From contig NZ_MVBC01000007.1 in the NCBI RefSeq assembly GCF_002007105.1, forward strand, positions 186,001-250,000: a DNA stretch of 64,000 bases, in the 5' to 3' direction. The notes beneath the pieces are model-generated. The model searched no databases and was not told the DNA's origin. It worked only from the letters and a program-made list of their open reading frames with translations. Shown here one piece after another: positions 16,253 to 25,670 of the stretch. Made by a program: the position numbers and the translations under genes. This stretch comes from Hymenobacter sp. CRA2. GTDB taxonomy: Bacteria; Bacteroidota; Bacteroidia; Cytophagales; Hymenobacteraceae. Positions within the stretch are counted from its first letter, which is position 1. Each line of letters opens with the position of its first letter.

Positions 16253-16948
16253 ATGAACGTTTTCATCAACGACATCCCGATTATCATTAAGAAGACCTCC
16301 GAGAAGGTCTACAAACACCGTTACGACCTCATTCTGGGGGCCGAAGACGAATTCATCTCTAAGGACCTGATAGGGGACGTGCTGGTGCGCGATGCCACGC
16401 CTTCGTTCATCGACCGCATGCTGCGCCTGATGGAAGTGAAGAAGCTCAAGAAGCTGACCTCACTCACGCTGATGGCCAAAAAGAAAAAGTCCCTCATCCT
16501 GCACCTCAAAGACCAATTCCGCATTGCCAAGGCTGCGGGCGGCCTGGTAGTGAAAGACGGCATGATCCTGATGATCTACCGCCTGGGGAAGTGGGATTTG
16601 CCGAAGGGCAAGCTGAAGAAGGACGAAGACCCCATGGAAGGCGCCCTGCGTGAAGTGGAGGAGGAAACCAACGTCAAGCTCGCCCTGGGCGACAAGCTCC
16701 CGAGCACCTGGCACTCCTACGCCTACAACGGCAACAAAATCCTGAAGAAGACCAACTGGTACATCATGCAGTGCCTCGACGACTCGCTGATGAAGCCCCA
16801 GGCCGAGGAGTACATCGAGGAAGTGCGCTGGATGCAGCCCCAGGAGGCCCTCAAGGCCTTGGAGGAGTCCTACGCCTCCATTGCCCTGGTGGTACGCCAC
16901 TACCTCAGCGAAGTGGCCGGCAAAGCCAACGAGCCCGTCAGTAAATAA
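16253..16948 (+). CDS. Nudix hydrolase with N-terminal extension
   Basis: A 231-residue protein. The Nudix box is at about residues 121-143: GKLKKDEDPMEGALREVEEE followed by TNV, i.e. GX5EX7REVEEE with Thr in place of the usual Gly. About 95 residues precede the catalytic domain (FINDIPIIIKKTSEKVYKH...), with a very Lys-rich stretch (MAKKKKSLILHLKDQF). Nudix enzymes hydrolyse nucleoside diphosphates linked to another moiety; substrate unknown. WMQPQEALKAL is the common C-terminal feature. Confidence 0.88.
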   Translation: MNVFINDIPIIIKKTSEKVYKHRYDLILGAEDEFISKDLIGDVLVRDATPSFIDRMLRLMEVKKLKKLTSLTLMAKKKKSLILHLKDQFRIAKAAGGLVVKDGMILMIYRLGKWDLPKGKLKKDEDPMEGALREVEEETNVKLALGDKLPSTWHSYAYNGNKILKKTNWYIMQCLDDSLMKPQAEEYIEEVRWMQPQEALKALEESYASIALVVRHYLSEVAGKANEPVSK

Positions 16949-17001
16949 CCCACCATGCGGGCGGGGCAGGTGCCGCAGCTGTCCCGCCGCATCTTACCTG
17001 T

Positions 17002-17472
17002 ATGCCCGTTCATCGTGCCTGCTTACTGCTGCTGACCGTGCTGCTGTGTGGCGGCGCGGCGTGTACCCGCAGCCCCGGCGTAATGGAGCGCGATGCGCCC
17101 CCGCTGCGCCCCTCGCGTGCCCACCAGCTGAATATCGCGGCTTTGGTGGGCCGCAATATCGATCAGCTGCGGCGCGAACTGGGGCCGGCCAAGGAAAGCC
17201 ACAGCTCGGCCGCTGAGCCAGGGGCGGAACAGCTGCGCACGGTGCAGGCCAAGGACTGGGTGAATACCTTCGAGAAAAGCGGCCTGACCATCGTCGTCAC
17301 CTTCGATGCCCGTACGCGGGAAGTGCGTGACCTGATGCTGCCCGGCAGCAACGAAGACGAGCTGGTGCGGCGCGCCGGCCTGGACCTGGTGGCCGATAAA
17401 TACCTAGTGCTACCCGTTACTGACCCCGCCGCGCCCTCCCGGGTGCTGGGCGTGCGCGTGGTAGCCCGCTGA
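17002..17472 (+). CDS. Hypothetical lipoprotein
   Basis: A 156-residue protein with a hydrophobic signal (ACLLLLTVLLCGGAAC) and a lipobox-like GAAC with Cys21. The mature part contains LNIAALVGRNIDQLRRELG and VVTFDARTREVRDLMLPG, a layout like small envelope proteins with an alpha/beta domain. Not recognised. A terminator at 17490-17531 follows. Confidence 0.6.
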   Translation: MPVHRACLLLLTVLLCGGAACTRSPGVMERDAPPLRPSRAHQLNIAALVGRNIDQLRRELGPAKESHSSAAEPGAEQLRTVQAKDWVNTFEKSGLTIVVTFDARTREVRDLMLPGSNEDELVRRAGLDLVADKYLVLPVTDPAAPSRVLGVRVVAR

Positions 17473-17489
17473 ACCCCTTCAACGCAACT

Positions 17490-17531
17490 AAAATCCCGGG
17501 GCCGAATCACTCGATTCAGCCCCGGGATTTT
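17490..17531. terminator. Bidirectional terminator
   Basis: AAAATCCCGGGGC / GCCCCGGGATTTT inverted repeat with inner GAATC/GATTC pairing, between the convergent lipoprotein and coaD genes. Confidence 0.8.
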
Positions 17532-17552
17532 GCTTGTTGGTCGGATGAGGAC

Positions 17553-18020
17553 TTAGGCCGGCGTTGCCGGGGGCATCTGAAACGGCACGAAGTCGTCGAC
17601 ATTGCCGCCGAAGCGGTGAATCTCGCGGATGATGGTGCTGCTGATGGCTGCCAGGGCCGGGGACGTAATCAGGAATACCGTTTCCAGCTCGGGGTTGACG
17701 TGGCGGTTGGCCTGCGCAATGGTGTTTTCGTACTCGAAATCGGTGGTGTTGCGCAAACCGCGCAGCAGGTAGCGGGCTCCCGTTTCACGGGCAAAATCCG
17801 CCGTGAGTCCTTTGTACGCCTGCACCGATACCCGCGGCTCGTCCTTGAACACTTCCTCAATGGTGGCCACCATCTGCTCCACCGGTAAGTAGCGCTGCTT
17901 CGAGCTGTTGTTGCCGATGGCAATGATGATGTGGTCAAACAGGTCTGTGCCGCGGCGTACCACGTCGAGGTGGCCGTTGGTGAACGGGTCAAACGAGCCG
18001 GGGAATAAGGCGATGCGCAT
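17553..18020 (-). CDS. coaD: Phosphopantetheine adenylyltransferase
   Basis: A 155-residue enzyme of normal length starting MRIALFPGSFDPFTNGHLD, which holds the T/HxGH nucleotidyl-transfer motif. LLRGLRNTTDFEYE and ISSTIIREI complete the family pattern. It makes dephospho-CoA from 4'-phosphopantetheine and ATP. The ATG at 18020 is the family start; the frame extension to 18110 is an artefact of the gap. It lies downstream of the DUF3822 gene, a common Bacteroidetes arrangement. Confidence 0.96.
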   Translation of the reverse strand: MRIALFPGSFDPFTNGHLDVVRRGTDLFDHIIIAIGNNSSKQRYLPVEQMVATIEEVFKDEPRVSVQAYKGLTADFARETGARYLLRGLRNTTDFEYENTIAQANRHVNPELETVFLITSPALAAISSTIIREIHRFGGNVDDFVPFQMPPATPA

Positions 18021-18110
18021 GAGTGGTGAACTGGTGAGTTTGATGTTTGGGAGGCGTGAAACCGCGCCTACAGCGCAGACACTCACCATTTCACGACCTC
18101 GCCAGTTCAC

Positions 18111-19004
18111 CTATTCGCAGAGGTGCAGGCTGTACAACTCGAAGTAGCGGTACTCAAAGACGTCGTTGAGGCGGTAGCTATAGCCCAGGTCGTAGGGGCG
18201 GTTGCCGAAGCGCACGTGGCGGATGTACTTGCGCAGGATGCTGAACAGCTCCGAGTCGTGCATCAGGTCGCCATACACCACCACCGGGTCCTCGTCGGGG
18301 TTGAGGCTCAGCTCCTGCATCACCAGGATGACGTAGTAGATAAAGTCCTCGGCCGTGCTGAAGGTGAAGACGTTGCAGAACTCCGGGCGCTTGTCGCGCA
18401 CCACTACCACGGTCATTTCCGTGGGCGCCACGCTCAGAAACAGGCGGGGCGGGGCCTGCCGCTCGCTCTGGTGCACCACTCCTGCCATGAAGGCGCTGGT
18501 TTGGTGCAGGAGTTTTTGCTGGGGGTAAATGCGCTCAAACCACTCGGTCAAGGCCTTTTCAGCGGCGAAAATGCTGACTACTTCCTGCCCGGGGTGGCGG
18601 TAGTGGCGCACCACCTCGTGCTGCGGATCCACGGTGTGGTGCAGGCGCAGGTAGGCAGCCTCGTCGCCGTCGCGGAAGAGGGGGGCGGGCAGCAGCGTGA
18701 AGTGCCGGTGCTGCACGGCCAGCCGCACGCGGTTCCAGCCGGGCTGGCCCAGCAAGTCGTGCTGGGCGGCCAGGGCCTGCACCTGCCCGGCCAGCGAGGT
18801 AGCGGGCTGCGGGGCGTAGTCTTCCAGCACCACAAATTTGTTGCGGCGCACGTCGGCTACGCCCACCCGCAGGCCGGTGTGGCCGGCGGTCAGGTAGAGG
18901 TTGTAGCCCGCCAGGTTGTCCGGATCGAGGGTTTCGTCGCGGAGGCGGTGCAAGGCCGCGGGCGGATCGGCAATGAAATCGGCGGGAGCAACGAGCGGGG
19001 ACAC
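18111..19004 (-). CDS. DUF3822 family protein
   Basis: A 297-residue protein placed directly before coaD, as DUF3822 genes usually are in Bacteroidetes. Recognisable parts are LYLTAGHTGLRVGVADVRRN, FAAEKALTEWFERIYP, LFLSVAPTEMTVVVVRDKRP, FCNVFTFSTAEDFIYYVILV and NDVFEYRYFELYSLHLCE at the very end. The fold is predicted to be actin/ASKHA-like; function unknown. A TACCTTT word at 19036-19042 is its likely promoter. Confidence 0.85.
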   Translation of the reverse strand: MSPLVAPADFIADPPAALHRLRDETLDPDNLAGYNLYLTAGHTGLRVGVADVRRNKFVVLEDYAPQPATSLAGQVQALAAQHDLLGQPGWNRVRLAVQHRHFTLLPAPLFRDGDEAAYLRLHHTVDPQHEVVRHYRHPGQEVVSIFAAEKALTEWFERIYPQQKLLHQTSAFMAGVVHQSERQAPPRLFLSVAPTEMTVVVVRDKRPEFCNVFTFSTAEDFIYYVILVMQELSLNPDEDPVVVYGDLMHDSELFSILRKYIRHVRFGNRPYDLGYSYRLNDVFEYRYFELYSLHLCE

Positions 19005-19067
19005 GGGCGGGCGTTCAGGAGCGAATGAAGAGCCTAAAGGTACGCAGGCCAGCGTTGTGGGCCGTCA

Positions 19068-19556
19068 TCAGCGCAGGCGCAGTTGCGGAATGTAGGCGTC
19101 GTCGGTGCTGATCAGGTCGCGCAGAATGGGGTGCACCTGCTGCGGGGGCAGGCGTACCAGTTCGCGCGGCGTGCGCCAGGCCAGCTCGGTGAGCAGCTGC
19201 CGGTCGGGGGCGTGCTCGGGGTCGTGGCCCAGGCGCGGCAGTTCGGCGGCATCGGTGGCCAGCACTTCGAAGAACAGCTCAATGGCCTGCAGCCGGTCGC
19301 CGTGATACTCGTGCAGATGCAGGAAGCGCCCGACGCGCACCGTCAGGCCGGTTTCTTCACAGAATTCGCGGGCCACGCCTTCGCGCAGCGTTTCGCCGAA
19401 GTGCCAGCCGCCGCCGGGCGGCGACCAGAACGGCTGCGCCTCGGGCAGCAGGCCGCGGTGGGCCGTGAGCAGAAAAGCACCTTGGTGGACCAGCAGCCCG
19501 CAGACGCGCACGCGGGCGCGGTCGACGTAGGCTTCGAGCAAAGAATCGTCAGGCAA
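19068..19556 (-). CDS. Nudix hydrolase
   Basis: A 162-residue protein with a full Nudix box GGWHFGETLREGVAREFCEE followed by TGL (GX5EX7REFCEETGL). VRVCGLLVHQGAFLLTAHR before it and LHEYHGDRLQAIELFFEV after it match the MutT fold. Substrate not predictable. Cytoplasmic. Confidence 0.88.
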   Translation of the reverse strand: MPDDSLLEAYVDRARVRVCGLLVHQGAFLLTAHRGLLPEAQPFWSPPGGGWHFGETLREGVAREFCEETGLTVRVGRFLHLHEYHGDRLQAIELFFEVLATDAAELPRLGHDPEHAPDRQLLTELAWRTPRELVRLPPQQVHPILRDLISTDDAYIPQLRLR

Positions 19557-19611
19557 TGGTGTGGCAGGGATTAGGGCAAAAGGGAGCGGTCAGGGGTGCA
19601 AGTGTACGAGC

Positions 19612-20229
19612 CTAGGGCTGATCGGTCGAGCCGGAGCCCGACAAAATTTGCGCATTTTGTTGGCGGCGTTGGGCCCGCCAGCGCCGGAAGCGGCTTATCA
19701 CCAAGATGATAAAGCCAACGGCCAGCCCTGCCATTAGCAACGGCAGCAGCAGGCCCAGCACCGCCCCGACCACGGCCAGCACGTTTTCCAGGGTGGCAAA
19801 CAGCGGGTTGCCCAGGCCCCCGGTGGCCGCCGTGGAGCCGGCCCGCAGCAGCGCCGTCCCCGACTGGATGACGCCGGCTGCCCCGCCGCCGACGAGCACC
19901 CCGAGGCCCCAGCGCAACATCGGGTTCAGCTCGGGCAGCGCCGCCGTCATCAGCACCGTGCCAGCCACGAACGACGCGGGCGTGGTGAGCGTGTCGAGGA
20001 AGTTATCGACCACGGGAAAGTAGTAGCCGAGCATTTCGGCGACAGTGGCGGTGGCCAGCACGCCCACCGCCAGCCAGGTGCCCAGCCAGGCAAAGCCGGC
20101 CGAGGGCGCGAGGTACCCCGTGCGGTAGGCTATGCTGGCGGCCAGCAGCGGCACAAACACGCGAAAGCCGCAGCACGCGGCCAGGGCCAGGCCTAGGGCG
20201 CCGGAAAGGAGGTAGTCGGAGGGATTCAT
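19612..20229 (-). CDS. DUF4126 family membrane protein
   Basis: A 205-residue protein with several membrane helices and the DUF4126 beginning LLSGALGLALAACCGFRVFV, then LAEMLGYY-like and DNFLDTLTTPASFVAG segments. Two Gly-rich hydrophobic blocks follow (LGVLVGGGAAGVIQSGTALL and VLAVVGAVLGLLLPLL). The tail is basic, then Gln-rich. Function unknown. Confidence 0.82.
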   Translation of the reverse strand: MNPSDYLLSGALGLALAACCGFRVFVPLLAASIAYRTGYLAPSAGFAWLGTWLAVGVLATATVAEMLGYYFPVVDNFLDTLTTPASFVAGTVLMTAALPELNPMLRWGLGVLVGGGAAGVIQSGTALLRAGSTAATGGLGNPLFATLENVLAVVGAVLGLLLPLLMAGLAVGFIILVISRFRRWRAQRRQQNAQILSGSGSTDQP

Positions 20230-20302
20230 GACAAGACTGCTGAGTGAACCGCGCTCAAAATATACGGTGAGGCAGGGCTTGGCTCAGCGGCGGTGCAGCG
20301 GG

Positions 20303-20310
20303 TACCTTTG
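20303..20310 (+). promoter_or_regulatory. -7 element TACCTTTG, leaderless arrangement
   Basis: Exact element followed by CCGCA and the ATG at 20316, so the transcript should start at or next to the start codon. Confidence 0.55.
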
Positions 20311-20315
20311 CCGCA

Positions 20316-20789
20316 ATGTCTTCTTTGTCCGTTTCCGAATCCAACGCCGAACTGGAGGCCCGCATCCGCCGCAAGCTGCAGCGCCAGCAGTTCATGCACC
20401 TCATCGGTGCCGACCTCACCACCATCGAGCCCGGCCGCGTGCAGGCCGAGCTGAAACTGGAACTGCAGCACCAGCAGCAACGTGGCTTCGCCCACGGCGG
20501 CCTGGTGGCTACCCTGGCCGATCTGGTAGCTGGTTTTGCCGGCGTCACCCTGATTCCCGATGAATACGGCCTCGTCACGGCTGATTTGCGTGTGAGCTAC
20601 CTGCACCCCGGCCTTGGCGACAAGCTGGTGGCCACTGGTTGGGTGCTGAAAGCCGGCCGACGCCTGCACTTCTGCGAGGCGGAGGTACGGGCCTTTGGCG
20701 GCAAGAACCCAGCCGAAGGACTGGTTATTGCCAAAGCCTCGGCCACCATGGCCGTGGTCGAGCCGCTTGTGGCCCAGGCTGCGGGCTAG
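20316..20789 (+). CDS. PaaI-type hotdog thioesterase
   Basis: A 157-residue hotdog-fold protein. RGFAHGGLVATLADLVAGFA holds the HGG substrate-binding motif of the PaaI/acyl-CoA thioesterase group, and LVTADLRVSYLHPGLGDKL and AKASATMAVV are the matching strands. It probably hydrolyses acyl-CoA or aryl-CoA thioesters in the cytoplasm. It has its own promoter and a strong terminator. Confidence 0.88.
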   Translation: MSSLSVSESNAELEARIRRKLQRQQFMHLIGADLTTIEPGRVQAELKLELQHQQQRGFAHGGLVATLADLVAGFAGVTLIPDEYGLVTADLRVSYLHPGLGDKLVATGWVLKAGRRLHFCEAEVRAFGGKNPAEGLVIAKASATMAVVEPLVAQAAG

Positions 20790-20812
20790 CGGCTTCCCAG
20801 GCCCGAAAATGA

Positions 20813-20846
20813 GCGGGGAGGACGGCCCACTGGCCGTCCTCCCCGC
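20813..20846. terminator. Hairpin between convergent genes
   Basis: Perfect stem GCGGGGAGGACGGCC / GGCCGTCCTCCCCGC, loop CACT. It lies between the thioesterase and the GH2 gene. No T-run. Confidence 0.65.
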
Positions 20847-20871
20847 GTGTTTGGCGCATCGGCCTTAGCCG

Positions 20872-23349
20872 CTATTTCCGCGTTTCCAGCTGGAGCGTAG
20901 CGGGTTTCAGCCCTTTGCCGCTCACTTGCAGCTGCACGGCGCCGGTCTTGTCCGAGGCCTGCACAGTAGCCACCAGCATCCCGCCAAAGGCGTGCATCCG
21001 CGGCTGATGAAACGGCTCCAGGTTCGTCGGGTCGCCGTTGGCCACGGCGCGGAAGCGGCCCGCGCCCTGCACCTTGAACTGCAATTCGTGGGTGGCACTG
21101 GGGCAGAGGTTGCCCTGCGCGTCCTCCACGCGCACGGTCACGTAGGCCAGGTCCTGCCCATCGGCCGCGAGGGTGGGGCGGTCGGCCACCAGCCGCAGGT
21201 GGTGGGGCTGGCCGGCGGTGCGTACTTCCTGCTCGGCCACGGCCTTGCCCTGCGCGTCGTAGGCCACCACTTTCAGGGCGCCGGGCTGGTATTTCACGTC
21301 GTTCCACATCAGGCGGTAGCGCGTCTGGGGCTGATCGGAGGCGCCTTTGGTCTGGCGGCCCTGGCTCACGCCGTTCACAAACAGCTCGGCCGAAGGATAA
21401 TTCGTGTAGCAGAATACCGGCGTGGACTGGCCCTCACGGCCGGGCCAGGTCCAGTGCGGCAGCAGGTGCAGCGTGGGCTGGCTGGGGTTCCAGCGCGAGC
21501 GGTAGAGGTAAAACCGGTCCTTCGGAATGCCGGCCAGGTCGATGATGCCGAAGTAGGAGCTGTGCGAGGGCCAGTAGCCCTCGTAGGGCCACGGCTCCCC
21601 GAGGTAGTCGAAGCCCGTCCACACGAACTCGCCCAGGGTGTAGGGCAGATCGTCCTGCGCGGCAAATTCCTCGTCCGGCGTCTGCGACCAGTTGCTGGCC
21701 TCCACATCGTACGACGACGACTGATTATCGGGGTAGCGCTTGTCCTTGGCTTTTTCCACCGGAAACTTGTACACCCCGCGGCTGCTCACGGTGGAGGCGG
21801 TTTCGGAGCCCAGAATCATGCCCTGCGGCAGCTTCTGCTGGGCTTCGGGGTAGCGGTGGGGCTTGTAGTTGAAGCCCGGCACGTCGAGCACGGCCGCGAA
21901 ACCGTTGTTCACCACGGCGTCGAACTGGTCCATGCCGGCCGACACCGGGCGGGTAGGGTCCTCGCGGTGCACCACGTCCTGCAGCCGCCGGGCCAGCTTG
22001 TTGCCGCCCGGCGCCCACTGGTCGGGCACCTCGTTGCCGATGCTCCACATGATGACTGAGGGGTGGTTCCGGTCGCGGTGTACCATGCTCACCAGGTCCT
22101 TTTCGGCCCATTCATCGAAGAGGCGGCTGTAGCCGTTCTTCACCTTGGGCGTCTTCCACTCGTCAAACGACTCGACGATGAGCATAAAGCCCATTTCGTC
22201 GCAGAGCTGCACCAGCTCCGGGGCGGGCATGTTGTGGGTGGTCCGGATGGCGTCGCAGCCCAGGTCCTTGAGCAAGGTGAGCTGCCGGCGCAGGGCGGCC
22301 ACGTTCACGGCCGCGCCCAGCGGGCCCAGGTCGTGGTGGTTGCACACGCCCCGGAACTTGCGCGGCTGCCCGTTCAGCACGAAGCCCCGGCCCGCCTCGA
22401 AGCTGAACGAGCGGATGCCGAAGCTGGTGCGGTACTCGTCCTTGAGCACGTCGCCGGCGTACAGCTTCGAGGTAGCCGCGTAGAGCGTGGGCGTCTCGGG
22501 CGACCAGAGCCGCGGCCGGGGCACCACCAGGTTCTGCTCGAATTCCTGCCCATCGGTGGCCGTGAGCTGGGTGCTGGTCCGGGCCACTACGGTGCCCTGC
22601 GCGTCGCGCAGCTCGGTTTCCAGGCGCAGCGGCTGGAAGGCATTGCCGGGCGTCTGCACCTTCGTGCGCAGCTTCACCCGGGCGTACTCGGCCGTGATGG
22701 TGGGCGTGGTCAGGTAGGTGCCCCACACCGGGATGTGCACGTCGCTGGTCACGATGAGGTGTACGTTGCGGTAGAGCCCGGCGCCGGGGTACCAGCGCGA
22801 GGCTTCGGGCAGATTCTGCAGCCGCACGGCCAGCACGTTGTCGGCGCCGGGCTTCACCGCGTCGGTGATGTCGACGGCGAAGGAGTTGTAGCCGTAGGGC
22901 CAGGCGCCTACCTCTTTGCCGTTCACGAAAACGTGCGCGTCGCTCATGGCCCCATCAAAGAGCAGCACCGCCCGCTGCCCGGCCCCGAAGCCTGGCACCG
23001 GCAACCTGCGCCGGTACCAGCCCGTGCCGACGAAGAGCAGCCCGCCGGTGCGCCCGGGCTTGGTGGTAGCCTCCTTCTCGTTGTTCTGCTCGATTTTGAC
23101 GGTCTGGAGGTCATTTTGCGGGCTGAACGGGCCGTAGATGGCCCAGTCGTGGGGCACCTGCACCGTCTGCCATTTCGCGTCCTTGAAATCAGGTCGGGCC
23201 GCGTCGGGCACGTCGCCTTTCGTGAATTTCCAGTCGGTGGTCAGCAGGTATTCCTGGCGCGTCTGCTGGGCCTGGGCCGCCCAGGCGGGCACCAGCAGCA
23301 GGCCGGCCACGGCGCCGCGCAGGGCGTTGCGGGTGATGAAGTCGGTCAT
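20872..23349 (-). CDS. Exported GH2 glycosidase (beta-galactosidase-like)
   Basis: An 825-residue protein with a signal peptide ending near AQAQ. Glycoside hydrolase family 2 domains run in order: sugar-binding N-domain (VPHDWAIYGPF, GTGWYRRRL, VFVNGKEVGAWPYGYNSF), immunoglobulin-like domain, TIM barrel, and C-terminal domains (GDPTNLEPFHQPR). SIGNEVPDQ holds the acid/base Glu440, and GSETAS holds Glu516, the likely nucleophile. It probably removes terminal beta-linked sugars from plant or microbial glycans in the periplasm. It stands alone, with no SusC/D pair next to it. Confidence 0.93.
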   Translation of the reverse strand: MTDFITRNALRGAVAGLLLVPAWAAQAQQTRQEYLLTTDWKFTKGDVPDAARPDFKDAKWQTVQVPHDWAIYGPFSPQNDLQTVKIEQNNEKEATTKPGRTGGLLFVGTGWYRRRLPVPGFGAGQRAVLLFDGAMSDAHVFVNGKEVGAWPYGYNSFAVDITDAVKPGADNVLAVRLQNLPEASRWYPGAGLYRNVHLIVTSDVHIPVWGTYLTTPTITAEYARVKLRTKVQTPGNAFQPLRLETELRDAQGTVVARTSTQLTATDGQEFEQNLVVPRPRLWSPETPTLYAATSKLYAGDVLKDEYRTSFGIRSFSFEAGRGFVLNGQPRKFRGVCNHHDLGPLGAAVNVAALRRQLTLLKDLGCDAIRTTHNMPAPELVQLCDEMGFMLIVESFDEWKTPKVKNGYSRLFDEWAEKDLVSMVHRDRNHPSVIMWSIGNEVPDQWAPGGNKLARRLQDVVHREDPTRPVSAGMDQFDAVVNNGFAAVLDVPGFNYKPHRYPEAQQKLPQGMILGSETASTVSSRGVYKFPVEKAKDKRYPDNQSSSYDVEASNWSQTPDEEFAAQDDLPYTLGEFVWTGFDYLGEPWPYEGYWPSHSSYFGIIDLAGIPKDRFYLYRSRWNPSQPTLHLLPHWTWPGREGQSTPVFCYTNYPSAELFVNGVSQGRQTKGASDQPQTRYRLMWNDVKYQPGALKVVAYDAQGKAVAEQEVRTAGQPHHLRLVADRPTLAADGQDLAYVTVRVEDAQGNLCPSATHELQFKVQGAGRFRAVANGDPTNLEPFHQPRMHAFGGMLVATVQASDKTGAVQLQVSGKGLKPATLQLETRK

Positions 23350-23499
23350 GGGAAGAAAAAAACGTAGGAAATCCTACTGGCGAAATAACCGCAAGGCGCT
23401 AGGCATGTTCCAAGCTCTTTGGACAAAGCTAGGAAGCTGCGGAGAAGCTGTTGCGGTTTAGTGGTTACTTGCAGGTCTATTTCACAGAAGCTATAATCA

Positions 23500-24045
23500 A
23501 TGCATCCTTTAGTGGCATCGGAGTGGAAATATTACCTAGCTTGGGTACGACTGCGGCAGCATGATGCCTATTTGCTTTGGATGGAACGCGCCGAAAGCGA
23601 GGCTTTGTGGCCTGATGCCACCGGGCGCGTACCGAGCTTCGATAACCTGGAGCAGCTGATTAAGCTAACCGAGGCCATCGGCGTACGGCTGGAGCCGCAA
23701 CCGCCCGAGCTGACGAACTTTGACCTAGTGCTGACGTGGCTGGCCAACCCGGCCAAACAAGTGCCGGTCAAAGCCTGTCTGGATGCCTGGAATCTGTTCG
23801 ATGACCTAGCTAGCGGCGCTGGCGCCGCCTTCATTGGCCGCCGCCGTGGTCCGGTCCGAAACCGGGTCTATGACAAGCTGTATGACGGCTCTGGTCTTTG
23901 GCAAATCTCACCCACCGAAGCGCGGCAAGCGCGGCAAGCGCGGCATTGGCGCCAGGAAGAACGCCGCACCCTGCACCGGGTGTTGCGGCAAGGGTTCCGG
24001 CTCTGGCAGAAATATGTTTACCCGGTATCGAATGCCGCTGCCTAA
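23500..24045 (+). CDS. Hypothetical protein
   Basis: A 181-residue protein with no signal peptide, rich in Trp, Leu and Arg (WKYYLAWVRLRQHDAYLLWM, FDLVLTWLANP, HRVLRQGFRLWQKYVYP). Its third quarter contains a 9-base tandem repeat (23921-23946, unit CGCGGCAAG) giving ARQARQARH, a site prone to slippage. The coding frame is clean, and the next gene follows closely in the same direction. Not recognised. Confidence 0.6.
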   Translation: MHPLVASEWKYYLAWVRLRQHDAYLLWMERAESEALWPDATGRVPSFDNLEQLIKLTEAIGVRLEPQPPELTNFDLVLTWLANPAKQVPVKACLDAWNLFDDLASGAGAAFIGRRRGPVRNRVYDKLYDGSGLWQISPTEARQARQARHWRQEERRTLHRVLRQGFRLWQKYVYPVSNAAA

Positions 24046-24079
24046 TTTGCTGTTCTAAGAGCTGAGTTCAGCCTCCCGA

Positions 24080-25525
24080 ATGATTACAACGAGAATACCC
24101 TCCGTTCGCAACTACTTCCCCTACGAACCCACGGCCGACCAGGCCGACTTGTTCGGGCAGCTCGACGGCTTTTTGAAAGACCAGCTTCCCGGCCGCAAGG
24201 TATTTCTGCTGCGCGGCTACGCCGGCACTGGCAAAACCACCGTGGTCAGTGCCCTGGTGAAATGGCTCGACAAAATGGGCCGCAAGTATGTGCTGATGGC
24301 CCCCACCGGCCGCGCCGCCAAGGTGATGAGCCAGTACGCGGGTGTGCCGGCCAGCACCATTCACAAGCGCATTTACCGCAAGTCGGGCGGCTCCGACAGC
24401 ATGGCTTTCACCCGCCAGCCCAACCGCAACGGCGAAACGCTCTTCATCGTCGACGAGGCCTCGATGATTTCCAACGAGAAGTCGTTCGGGGAAAGCGCCC
24501 TGCTGGACGATTTGCTCGGCTACGTGTTCGAAAAAACCACCAACCGCCTGCTGCTCATCGGCGACACAGCCCAGCTGCCGCCAGTAGGGCAGGCCCTGAG
24601 CCCAGCCCTGGACGCGGGCGTGCTTGCCTCCTCGTACCGCTGCCGGGTGGAAGACGCCGAGCTGCGCCAGGTGATGCGCCAGGCCGAGTCGTCGGGCATT
24701 CTGATGAACGCCACCGTGCTGCGCGAGGAGCTGCGCCACGCCCAGGAGGCCACGCCTGGCACCCCCGACGCCGCGCCGCGCATCAACTTCGTCACCAAGG
24801 GCTACCCCGACCTCTACAAGATGGGCGGCGACAAGCTCGAGGATGGCCTGCGCTGGGCCTACCGCCATTTCGGCCACGAAAACACCACCATCATCTGCCG
24901 CTCCAACAAGAACGCCAACCAGTACAACCAACTGATCCGGCGCACTCTGTTCGACGCGGAGGAGGAAATCGAGGCGGGCGACTACCTCATGGTGGTGCGC
25001 AACAACTACACCTGGCTGCCGGCCGAGTCGGAAGCGGGCTTCCTGGCCAACGGCGACTTCGTGGAAGTCACCAAAATCGTGCGCCGCATCGAGGAGTTCG
25101 GCTGCCGCTTCGCCGATGCCCGCCTGCGCCTCGTGGATTACCCCGACGAGCCCGAGCTGGAGGCCCGCCTGCTGCTCGATACCCTGCACACCGAAAGCCC
25201 GGCCTTCCCCGCCGACCGCAACAAGGCCCTTTACGAGGCCGTGAAGGCCGATTACGCCCACCTCACTACCAAGAAGGAGCAGGCCGCCGCCCTACGCGCC
25301 GACCCGTACCTGAACGCCTTGCAGGTGAAGTTCGCCTACGCCCTGACCTGCCACAAGGCCCAGGGCGGCCAGTGGCCGGCGGTGTTCGTCGACCACGGCT
25401 TTCTGAAGGAGGACATGATCAACGCCGAGTTTACCCGCTGGCTGTACACGGCCGTCACGCGGGCTTCCGACAAGCTGTTCCTGCTGAATTTCAACGCCAA
25501 GCTGGTCGACGGCGAGCCGGGCTAG
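24080..25525 (+). CDS. RecD-like superfamily 1 DNA helicase
   Basis: A 481-residue protein. Walker A is GYAGTGKTT (about residues 45-53), APTGRAAKVMSQYAG is motif Ia, FIVDEASMISN is Walker B, and LIGDTAQLPPVG is motif III. The C-terminal UvrD_C_2-type part has ALTCHKAQGGQWPAVFVD and WLYTAVTRASDKLFLLNF. This is the short Bacteroidetes RecD-like helicase, a 5'-3' DNA translocase without RecBC partners here. Role in repair or replication restart is inferred from the family. Confidence 0.92.
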   Translation: MITTRIPSVRNYFPYEPTADQADLFGQLDGFLKDQLPGRKVFLLRGYAGTGKTTVVSALVKWLDKMGRKYVLMAPTGRAAKVMSQYAGVPASTIHKRIYRKSGGSDSMAFTRQPNRNGETLFIVDEASMISNEKSFGESALLDDLLGYVFEKTTNRLLLIGDTAQLPPVGQALSPALDAGVLASSYRCRVEDAELRQVMRQAESSGILMNATVLREELRHAQEATPGTPDAAPRINFVTKGYPDLYKMGGDKLEDGLRWAYRHFGHENTTIICRSNKNANQYNQLIRRTLFDAEEEIEAGDYLMVVRNNYTWLPAESEAGFLANGDFVEVTKIVRRIEEFGCRFADARLRLVDYPDEPELEARLLLDTLHTESPAFPADRNKALYEAVKADYAHLTTKKEQAAALRADPYLNALQVKFAYALTCHKAQGGQWPAVFVDHGFLKEDMINAEFTRWLYTAVTRASDKLFLLNFNAKLVDGEPG

Positions 25526-25670
25526 CTAGCCCGGCTCGGCCGACTGCCGGGCATCAGCTACCGCTCCGGTAGTGTGCCCTTTTGCCGCGAAATCCTTACG
25601 TTTATCCCTGGCCGCGGAATGATTTGGCCCGCAGCTATTGTTTGACGGTCAGATTGATAACCAGCTACTA

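Noticed and set aside
22063-23367. 434-codon plus-strand frame opposite the GH2 gene
   Set aside because: Shadow frame; the GH2 gene has signal peptide, both catalytic Glu residues and correct length.
23921-23946. Short tandem repeat as a possible CRISPR or VNTR locus
   Set aside because: Fewer than three 9-base units, no spacers, inside a coding frame.
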